Assembly (NCBI GenBank): GCA_949358305.1
Contig: OX442314.1
Location: 60,519,369-60,583,368, forward strand
Source: Strigamia acuminata
Taxonomy: Eukaryota; Arthropoda; Chilopoda; Geophilomorpha; Linotaeniidae
DNA length: 64,000 nt
Reading direction: 5' to 3'
Shown: positions 1 to 8,453 of the stretch, in pieces
Numbering within the stretch: position 1 is the stretch's first letter
Layout: each line of letters begins with the position of its first letter
Position numbers and translations under genes: made by a program
Notes under the pieces: generated by a model
The model's input: only the letters and a program-made list of their open reading frames with translations
Told to the model about the DNA's origin: nothing
Database searches by the model: none

Positions 1-1720
1 ACTACGTCCTGGCAAAAGAAAAGACCAAATATGGATGAAAAATCACCTATATGCTTACACATTAAGATAGCAAACTTGCGGAAGGTATGCCCAAAGATAT
101 GGTGCAGGTGCGGTGACGTTTATCCGAAACATTTAAAACCTGGAAAAAATCTGTCAATCCACGCATCTGTGACTGCAATAGTCGAATTTAAAACAGATTT
201 CAAAAATACTTCTAAAGTAAATAAAATTCGCAGTAAAAAATTGATTGCATGTAGAATATTGATTTCTGCATTACTACTGTAAATAGTGAAAACAGCTTAT
301 TTGATTTGGCAGAAGCCGACTTAAGACAGCAACCCGTCATTTAAACAGTTTTGATTTTCTTAACATCTGTTGTGTGATATGGAAATGACATATAGTAGTT
401 GTGTTGGGTGTTAAGAAAAATAAATGGTGAGTCCAAATTATAAACTTTGGCAAAACTTTGCTAAGGAAATTAGCAGCCATCTTTTATTGACGGAGTCATA
501 CAGCCAAGTGGCCAAAACAAACAAGAACAAATCATATGTCACATCTGACATGAAATTATTCACAAACTGATTATAAAACAAATCCATAGTGTGAATTCAA
601 AAAAATAACAGGAATAATGAAAACATAAATAAGTTAACTAATGAATGTAACAATGATTAATAGTAATGACACTTTACATTAACACATGATCAAATAATTC
701 ATTTAGATCAAAATAATCACCGGTTACAAATTTATTTACTGTGATTTCATCTTCACTGTTGGGTTATATACCCACAATAAGGGGGACGTAGGTGCGACAT
801 GCCCCAGAACAGTAACGCAGGTGCGACGTAACGTGCACGTCAATAATCGAAAATCCGGTGCTAGGAAATTTAGATAGAAATGTACATAATACCTTTTTTT
901 CGTGTATCTGGTTGTGGACAATTATACGACGTGTGTCCCCATTCTTGACATCGATAACACATACAGTAGAAACTGTGTGGAAAATATATAAAATTAGAAT
1001 TGCTGTGACACTTTTTGGTCCTTTAAACTTTTATTACATCAAAGCAATAATGGGACAGGTAGGATTCCCAAAACATAAACAAAAGCAATATAAATTAATG
1101 TGTTCATTGCTGATGAGCAAGTAGAATAATACTCGCACCACTCGGATTGGTAAAAATATTTTCCTAATACTGTTGTGAGAGTGGACGGACGCCATTCGGG
1201 CACGGGAATGCCCAAACCGCGCTGGACGCACGACACGTTCATTGAATTGAGTGCAAGAGACTGTTAATGGTTGTAAGGCCTTTATTCAGTGTCTAGGGGT
1301 CAGAATCTCATACCTCCTACTGCTACCACTCCATTGCTGCAGCAGACCTGCGACCACACGCGGCACATGAAGTTAGGGTTAACCGGTTGTGCAGCTGTTC
1401 ATTTTGCCCATGGATTGCTCATGGTACTGGGACTGACACACCGGCCAAGTCCCTAAGCATCGCTATGGTGAACGAGAATGGAGAACAGCCAGGTGTTAAA
1501 CCAGAGCTGTTTCTAAATAATCCTGGGCTGTTGGCGCTTTTATAGCCCACTCTTGCACCATGGGTACGAGAGTACCTTCTCCCATTGGGTTTGGGATTAG
1601 TGACCACATATGATTTCATCTGGTTCACAACTCAACCGTCAACCGTAAAATTAAAAAAAAAATCACAATAAATCTATAAAATACGATAATTAAATCAAGA
1701 TTTTTCCTACTCTCAATCTT
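1..1720. other. Non-coding host DNA
   Basis: I find no convincing gene here. All open frames are below 90 codons, lack coding-like composition, and overlap on both strands. The stretch holds part of a dispersed repeat (85-420, listed separately). The rest of its base sequence is not matched elsewhere in the window by eye. Confidence 0.5.
85..420. repeat. Dispersed repeat family R2, copy 1
   Basis: This stretch is clearly similar, with small indels, to 21395-21740. Both contain the shared strings GTGACGTTTATCC, ACATTTAAAACCTG and CTGTGACTGCAATAGTCG, followed by a similar AT-rich tail and an ATAGTAGT motif. No terminal repeats or coding capacity are visible. The family is unnamed to me; it is probably a decayed non-autonomous transposon. 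Confidence 0.65.
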
Positions 1721-1741
1721 GGCGACGTACTATGCACTCAC

Positions 1742-1924
1742 CACATTCATGGCTGTTAGGCTTTTGTTGGCGTCGTTAATGTTTATCTGAGCGTCTCGTA
1801 GGCGTTCAGCTTGTTTTCTAGTTGAACGTTCATCGCTGTCGCTGCTATCTGACTCCATAATCCGTTGTACCTTGAATGGATCCAAGTCATAAACCCCTGG
1901 CGAGATGGGGTTGGACTGGGCCAT
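1742..1924 (-). CDS. Candidate first coding exon, unknown protein
   Basis: I do not recognise this product. The frame starts at an ATG (1924 downward) in the context CCCACATGG and reads 61 codons to a consensus splice donor, AATGTG|GTGAGT, at the 1742/1741 boundary on the minus strand. The peptide is hydrophilic, with an acidic serine cluster (ESDSSDSDE) in the middle followed by a K/R/E-rich segment that could form a helix. Composition is more protein-like than other short frames nearby. No partner exon could be identified in the flanking kilobases, so this is a lead rather than a gene call. A chance open frame is the alternative. Confidence 0.3.
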
Positions 1925-1960
1925 GTGGGTTAAGTGTTGCAGTGGCCGCGCAACAGTCAC

Positions 1961-3832
1961 ATTTTTTTTGAAAAAGATATGAGTTAAATCTGTTTTGAGA
2001 TGCTAGGGGCAACACTTCCCACCGTGGGATCCATGTTTCATTTTATAAACTTGTAGCAATAGAGAGAAACAGTGAAGCTGAAAAGCCTCGAGTGGTTTTT
2101 TTACTACCACCTCCATCCTCGGTTCATTGGTCGGCTTCTACACTGCTTCTTTGCCTTGGGCCTGTCCTACTGCAAAAAACCGCTTTAATTTCAATGTGGT
2201 AGTTTGTGAATGAATTTAGAGTTACATTTGTTGAGTGTTTTTAAGTAAAAACCACTTGTTTTTAGAGCTGATTTATTGTACATTACTTCTACATTTGGAG
2301 GCAGAACCAAAACTAAAACTAAAACTTGAGTCAAGCCCAAACCTGAACTTGAGTCGAACATAAACATAAACAAATCTGAACTGTGGGTACATAGCGCCGA
2401 CTATTGGCTAAGGACACAATAATTAAAACTACAAATATCAAACTAATGACTAATGATAATAATAATCTTCAATTCTGCATTCTCTCACAACATTAAATCT
2501 AAGAACTTTGATTTGCGATTTTGAAACGTTCTCCACTATTACGAAGTCCAAAGTTAGAAACACTTTGTGTGACGGAACAGCTCCAGTTAGTCGGAAGTCT
2601 GCATGGTATAGTACACGTTCTCCAGAGTTGGATCTACATAGTGGGGCCTCGACTTCGTTTATCGTGGTTGTTGCTGCGATCCGGGTTTATTACAGAGTAT
2701 TGACAAATAAACACAGTCGAGATGCTTACAAAGACTTAAGCTCTAAACTGACTTAAATAAAGTGTCGAGGGGTTATGATGAATAATTACACAGGTAAGTG
2801 TCAAAAGAAATAAACAATAATTTAATTGGCAAGTCTCTTATTTGGCCTGACATGCTGTCTGCCAACCAATAAACGAAAAAAATAATGGGAGATAAAGTAA
2901 TCTAATAAGATTTTGAGTGCTGATGGGACTGGGAGTACACTTTTCCACACAGGTATCCGGCTTTAAACTTAGATCTGATTGGATTTTCAGTCTTAATTCT
3001 TTCAAATGAAATCACTAATCAATACAATTGCAGTTGTTAAAGGTCATAGGAAGAGAAAAATAAAAATTAGCTTTATTTAAGAGCTTCAAAAATTTATTAT
3101 TAGTTATTTTGAACATATACACATGCACCAAATAGCAAATTTGAATATTTAAGAATATTAAAATCCCAATAACCTAACAGTATTGTCAAACTAATGTGTG
3201 TGTTCTGATCTAATAAAATAGAATCTATTTAATTCTCAACACAATTTATTGCTGTCAAGCCACTGCAATTAACCACATAAAGCTAACAGAAATGATTCTA
3301 TTTTATTTATTTCACCTAATAAACAAACAATAATTACCATACTTTGCAGACTGCTCATCACAGCTTAATTGGTAAAGAGAATGTTTTGCTCAAGAGAAGC
3401 AACATCAGTTTCTTAGCCACTTGTGTCCTAAATATTTGAATTTGGTCTAAAGTATAAAATAGGATTTGAATTATTGATTATACAATTATAGATGACATAA
3501 TGAATACTTTCTCATAGCTTGACAGGGAATTTTCCAAGTCAAATTTATTACTTTGTCGATAATGACTTACCTGGTCAACAAGTTTAGGTACACTCTGTTT
3601 AACAAAGTGACTTGAAAAGTACCTTGACTTGAAAGTAAAGTCACAAGAGGACATCCAATCCTGTTGGTTTGCAAAGTTGTTGTTTTTTCACCTTTAAAAC
3701 ACACTTGAATGAAAAGTCAAGTATTTTAGTATAAATATGTCTTTTTGTCTTCAAATTATTTGACATGAATAGCAGTATATACATAACAAGCAACTGAAAT
3801 AGCAAGATTAATATATTTTTGGGGGATTCATA
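1961..3832. other. Non-coding AT-rich host DNA
   Basis: No gene, RNA gene or repeat could be supported. Short frames around 2508-2756 overlap each other in two frames and lack any family resemblance. Confidence 0.45.
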
Positions 3833-4706
3833 ACTGGCGCGAAATGAATTGGCGCGGAATTAATTTTTTTTACAGACCCGTTATTTCAGTAAATTGAACT
3901 GGCGCGGAATGAATAAGCGCGGAATTTTGAATTCAATTGTTGAATTAGCGCGGAATGCCAACATTGGCAACTGAATAAGCGCGGAATTTGTTAAAATTTG
4001 GAACTGAATTAGCGCGGAATTTGGACAAAAGTTGGAACTGAATAAGCGCGGAATACGAAAAGCAATACAAGTTTTTAATTTGTTGTTTTCCAATCGAATT
4101 TACTTATTTTTGTGGTTTTTAGGCTTTTAAAGTCAATTTTGGACGTTTTTTCAACCAAAATTCTCACACTTGAAAAATGTTCGTTTAACGACACGATTCG
4201 TCCAATCAGTGACCTTCGTTAAGTTGGCCCCCCCTATGTCCAATCTAATTTTCAAAATTGACCTTTAGGAATATTTAACACATGAAACCTATCTGTAATC
4301 TGCCGCTGAAAACGTTGGCGTCCTTATATTTCTCATTAAATTTAGTTAAGAGGAAGAAATCAGCAAATTACGACGAAAATTGAACAAACGCTCATTGCAG
4401 TGAAGCCCTCTCCTGTCTCCTAGCGGAATTTTCTACAGCACACCATTCCGCGCTGAGGCAATTCAAGAACTGAATAAGCGCGGAATTCTCTACAGCACAC
4501 GATTCCGCGCTCAGGCAATTCAAGAACTGAATAAGCGCGGAATGGTGTTCTGTAAATAATTCCGCGCTTAGTCAGTTCTGGAATTGCCTGAGCGCGGAAT
4601 TCTCATTACCACAACTGAACAGGCGCGGAATGATCAGCCGAGAACTGAATAAGCGTGAATGAATAAGCGCGGAATTTCTTTCCGCGCTCATTCATTCCGC
4701 GCCAGT
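3833..4706. mobile_element. Non-autonomous inverted-repeat element with GCGCGGAAT arrays
   Basis: The left end ACTGGCGCGAAATGAAT and the right end ATTCCGCGCCAGT are imperfect inverted complements, and each is bounded by TA (3831-3832 and 4707-4708). This fits a TA-target MITE. The interior holds about a dozen copies of GCGCGGAAT, often as CTGAATAAGCGCGGAATT, and about five inverted copies. They cluster at both ends (3850-4055 and 4440-4706) around a plainer AT-rich core. It has no coding capacity. The TA target assignment rests on one copy. A fold-back element is the alternative. Confidence 0.65.
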
Positions 4707-5190
4707 TATTGTATGCGGGCACTTGCGATCAATTTTTATGGACAATTTATTTTTCTTTTAACTTTCGGTATTTGACTCGGAAAGATAATTTAAACTGTAA
4801 ACATGAAGAGTATACTGATAACTGAAGGTGACTAACAAGGGGAGAGCACCAATAAGCTATCACAGATTGTTATAATATTAAACAAGAAGGATTGTTATAT
4901 CATGCTGAATGAGACCCTAAAATAATTTTATTCCATAGACAGCCAACAATGCAAACAATGAGCTCAAAGTTGGCACTATTTTGTCTGTGTATACATCAAA
5001 TCTGAGCAATCAGGCCTAGTGTATGAATACTGTAAACAACAGTTGCTAGGTAAAAAATAGTCCCAAGATCCAAGTTCAATTTTATCATTTGAGATTCAAT
5101 GATGTCATTTCCTCTTTTGATATCACATGACATATGACATCAGAACTTTGTTCAACAACATGACTGTCTTCATGAAGACAATAATAGTTT

Positions 5191-5262
5191 GTAGTGGTGG
5201 TCCAGTGGTTCAGGCAATGGACTAGGAATCTTTCCACACAGGTTCAAATCCTGGTGTGTGTG
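5191..5262 (+). ncRNA. tRNA-like SINE head (left palindrome arm)
   Basis: An A box TGGTCCAGTGG lies at 5198-5208 and a B box GGTTCAAATCC at 5241-5251, 32 nt apart, matching the internal pol III promoter consensus. The B-box region folds as a T arm, and an anticodon-like loop reading AGG can be drawn around 5224-5232. The acceptor arms do not pair, and there is no intact cloverleaf. It is followed by a T-rich run from 5268 that could terminate pol III. I call it a tRNA-derived SINE head rather than a working tRNA gene. Confidence 0.6.
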
Positions 5263-5435
5263 AAAATTTTTTACTTTTATTTTTTATTTTTTTTTAGCAG
5301 TAATTTTAATGTTTGTAATTTTATGTTTGTTAAAAAATTAAAATTAATTAATTAAAGTTTTCTAAAAACAAACATAAAATTACAAACATTAAAATTACTG
5401 CTAAAAAAAAATAAAAAATAAAAGTAAAAAATTTT

Positions 5436-5507
5436 CACACACACCAGGATTTGAACCTGTGTGGAAAGATTCCTAGTCCATTGCCTGAACCACTGGACCA
5501 CCACTAC
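5436..5507 (-). ncRNA. tRNA-like SINE head (right palindrome arm)
   Basis: This is the mirror copy of the tRNA-like segment at 5191-5262, with the B box at 5447-5457 and the A box at 5490-5500 on the minus strand. The two pol III promoters converge on the palindrome centre. A transcript passing the central spacer would therefore copy the opposite arm and fold back on itself. Confidence 0.6.
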
Positions 5508-5887
5508 AAACTATTATTGTCTTCATGAAGACAGTCATGTTGTTGAACAAAGTTATGATGTCATATGTCATGTGATATCAAAAGAGGAAATGACATCATT
5601 GAATCTCAAATGATAAAATTGAACTTGGATCTTGGGACTATTTTTTACCTAGCAACTGTTGTTTACAGTATTCATACACTAGGCCTGATTGCTCAGATTT
5701 GATGTATACACAGACAAAATAGTGCCAACTTTGAGCTCATTGTTTGCATTGTTGGCTGTCTATGGAATAAAATTATTTTAGGGTCTCATTCAGCATGATA
5801 TAACAATCCTTCTTGTTTAATATTATAACAATCTGTGATAGCTTATTGGTGCTCTCCCCTTGTAAGATAAGTTGGATAGTACTAATT

Positions 5888-6472
5888 TCACATGTCAGCC
5901 GAGGGCCTGGAAACGAATTTCGACACGATTCTCTTTCTGTTTTCCGCGCTAACACCACGCAAGAACAACTCGAAATTGGCTAAATCTCTCATATAGAACA
6001 AACAACGAAAAATGTGCGAAAAACGACTGTCCAGAACAGAAACACGCCTCTTCATCTCGGCTGGAGCCCGAACCCAAAAATCCGTCGAACAATCCCTGAC
6101 CTTCGCCAGAAGATCGGCGTCTTTCAAACAAGTCGATTGAACCCACACGATACGACAGAGTGTTAAATAAAAAAGTTCCTCCGAAAGCAAGTGGTAAATC
6201 CGATCTAAAATAGCCGTAAAAAATTCCACGTACACAAAGTCTAGCAAAAGAACTAAATATAATAGTTTTCTGACGTCCGAATCAAAAATGGCGTCCACTT
6301 GCTGCTCGTCCAACTGCGAAAGCAGAAAATACACGACGTCTATCCCGAAACAGCGACCACAAGCGGACTTAAGGCGATCATCTAATATTGTATTAATTAA
6401 ACGATTAAATTCGCTGTCTGTTTGGATGCAATCGAAGAAGACTTCTTGTCGTTCGTCCTCGCTCATTATCAA
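5888..6472 (-). pseudogene. Truncated copy of the 407-residue gene family
   Basis: The frame reads about 194 codons and aligns closely with the C-terminal half of the two full copies at 22803-24026 and 44946-46169. It has the same MSEDER start segment, the FLLSQLDEQQVDAIFDSD block and the final SAENRKRIVSK. The first 200 or so residues are missing; sequence above 6472 stops resembling the full genes a few codons upstream (GQ/YW remnant). The alignment ends just after RIVSK, as in the other copies, and is followed by unrelated residues. I read it as a 5'-truncated duplicate, probably non-functional. Confidence 0.75.
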
Positions 6473-6555
6473 CCAGAAATATTGGACAGCTGGTCAATTA
6501 CATAACGGAAACGTACTAAACCTTAAACGTACGCTGAAAAATGTGAAATCGAGCA

Positions 6556-7011
6556 AACACTAATATAAATCAGTTGTGGTATTAAACCGAAAGGTCCACA
6601 TCACCTTGACTGATCCACCAGCCATCGGGAATTTGGAGAAAATCTGAAGTTCTGCTTCAAGTGGGGACAACAGTAAGCCCAACCATCAAATAGCACCTCA
6701 ATCCTGTTAAATTGCAAGAAAATATTTGAATATTTAAATTATTTCTAAGGGGAATGATATTATCTGTATAGTAGTAGTAGTGGTTTATTAGGCTGCTGGC
6801 AATGTCACCCTCAACAGCCAAAGCCTGCAAGGGACGTGGCTGGGTTAAGAGACAAAATCAATACGAGAAAGCAAAAATCAGAAATTATAAAATCAATAAA
6901 TTTCATATACTAAAACTGAGAAAGAAAGAAAAAATACAAATCGGACAAAACAAAACAATATTCATAATATGAGGATTACAATAGTCTGGACTAAATCGTT
7001 CTGTTAAACTC
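6556..7011. repeat. Dispersed repeat family R1, copy 1
   Basis: This segment is similar along most of its length to 41378-41806. Shared strings include TAAATCAGTTG, GGTATTAAACC, CTGATCCAC, CAACAGTAAGCC, AACCATCAAATAGCAC and GGATTACAATAGTCTGGACT. A short piece recurs at 25815-25870, and the GTGGTTTATTAGGCTGCTGGC part recurs at 21743-21766. It has no coding capacity. The family is unnamed to me. Confidence 0.7.
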
Positions 7012-7599
7012 CACATAGGAGATTATAAAAGCAGCCCAAGCCATCAGAAAGTCTATCAAAGCTAGAAGGCGTATGAGAGATAGCAGCAATTCCTTGCACG
7101 GAAAAAACCAAACATGAACAAGTATAGCGGGCCGGAACTCGAAAAGGTAGCAGTGCTGGATGGGCCCAGCGGGCTACCGGGCTACCACTGTAGCCTGTAC
7201 CTGTGGCCCGACCCATCCAGATTTTCCGATACTAAATTTAATGCCTCACATACCTCTTTGGCGGTGTCCTTTGCCACAGCAACAACTTGCTGCGCCTCGC
7301 AGCAACTCAAACATAACCTTGAGCGCACTTTTGCTTCATGTATGTCGAAATCGCATATGAATATACAAGAGGTAGGCTTTAAGCGAAGCAATAGGGTCAA
7401 AATGCAACGGTTGCTCTGGTGAAGGCGTGAAAATAATAATGGTTTTGGGTTGACGTTCTCACACTAAATCTAGTAGCTAATGCTCAGTTGAAAATAGGAT
7501 GAGAAGTGATTTTGTTCTGGGAGGTGCAACTTGGATACTTTGCCGTCATTGGTTAAAAAGCATGTCGTCATCAAAGGGTCAAGTGACGTATGTAAAAGT
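7012..7599. other. Non-coding host DNA left of element A
   Basis: Overlapping short frames on both strands (7114-7422) look like chance openings. No feature is supported. The last four bases (AAGT, 7596-7599) are the left copy of element A's target duplication. Confidence 0.5.
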
Positions 7600-8417
7600 T
7601 GTCGCGTCCTACCTGGTGATAGGTTTAATGAGCTAACGTGTATTACTTTACCTGTGATTCTACTAAATATGTAAATTACCCAAATGAATACTAAGTATAT
7701 TTAAATGAACAAATAGGTTTATTCAATAGGCGTAAGCCTTAAAATACACTCAGTATAAAACTCGAGTCGACTTGGTCAGAGTCGAACAAAGGATTTCTCA
7801 AGATGGCGTCGTCGGTTCCGCGTGGTCGGCGGAACAAAGGCGGCGTCTCGAGTTGTCGTAAATTCGTCACGGATTCGTCGTTCACGGACGCGGTGGAATG
7901 CTCTTTCGAGTCTTCTATCCGTGCCTGTTGTCTAGGGTTGGTTTTTAGCGTCGCAAGGCTCCGTCCAGAAACTGGGAGTTTCTTACAGGGCACTCGGACA
8001 CTTTGCAATGGAAATAATCGTGGGTCGATTATTTCGTGTGAATCCACAAGGGTTATTTTCCTGCTTTCGCGGGGAAATAACACACAGTGTAAATTCGTGA
8101 GAGTTACAGTTGCACTGGAATCAGCGGTCCTCTATCAATCCTAACTTTTGGTGGAGTTGGCCTGACGGTGAGGTAGTTGCTGTGTTCTTGGTGTCGTTTT
8201 TGTAAGTTCTGCTTGTAGGGCGCGAAACTCTACCTGATATAGGCCAGGGTGAGGGGCCTGGCTCGGCCAATGGGGGCCGTCCACGCATCACCTCACCCCC
8301 TCGGGGCACGCGCTTCCCAGGGGGGGAAGGCGGAGCCAACGCGAGGGAACTGACCTTTCCTAGTGACTCATGCGGATGGCGTCCACTGGAGGGACGACCA
8401 CCCGCGGGGTCACCACA
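7600..8417 (-). repeat. Element A 3' LTR
   Basis: This LTR is 818 bp and matches 19637-20454 except for one noticed base (T at 8004 versus C at 20041). The ends are TGTCGCG and CACCACA on the plus strand. An AATAAA polyadenylation signal lies on the minus strand at 7718-7723. On the sense (minus) strand it contains GACGCCATCTTG, also present in element B's LTR. Confidence 0.95.
7718..7723 (-). terminator. Polyadenylation signal, element A 3' LTR
   Basis: AATAAA on the minus strand lies about 120 nt before the LTR end. It is the likely 3'-end signal for all element A transcripts. The 5' LTR copy is at 19755-19760. Confidence 0.6.
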
Positions 8418-8419
8418 CG

Positions 8420-8429
8420 TCCCTCTCCC
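8420..8429 (-). other. Polypurine tract of element A
   Basis: GGGAGAGGGA on the minus strand ends two bases before the 3' LTR. This is the expected position of the primer for plus-strand DNA synthesis. Confidence 0.8.
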
Positions 8430-8453
8430 AGCTTCGATCATCGATCGGGGCGA

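Larger units (their letters stand above)
4835..5863. repeat. Near-perfect 497-bp-arm palindrome
   Basis: The left arm (4835-5331) is the reverse complement of the right arm (5367-5863) with essentially one mismatch noticed (near 5147 versus 5551). A 35-nt AT-rich spacer centred on TTAATTAATTAA separates them. Each arm contains a tRNA-like internal pol III promoter pointing toward the centre. No flanking target duplication is evident. Read-through would give a hairpin RNA of about 500 bp. It is either a recent inverted duplication of a SINE-containing segment or a fold-back transposon. Confidence 0.85.

Noticed and set aside
5191-5262. A functional tRNA-Pro gene
   Set aside because: The pol III boxes are good, but the acceptor stem does not pair and the anticodon stem has a mismatch, so a SINE head is the better reading.
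7739-8144. Open frames of 113-114 codons on both strands of the element A LTR (also 19776-20181)
   Set aside because: The sense frame begins at GTG with no ATG, frames are open on both strands at once, and the two copies are identical only because the LTRs are identical. No coding signal beyond length.
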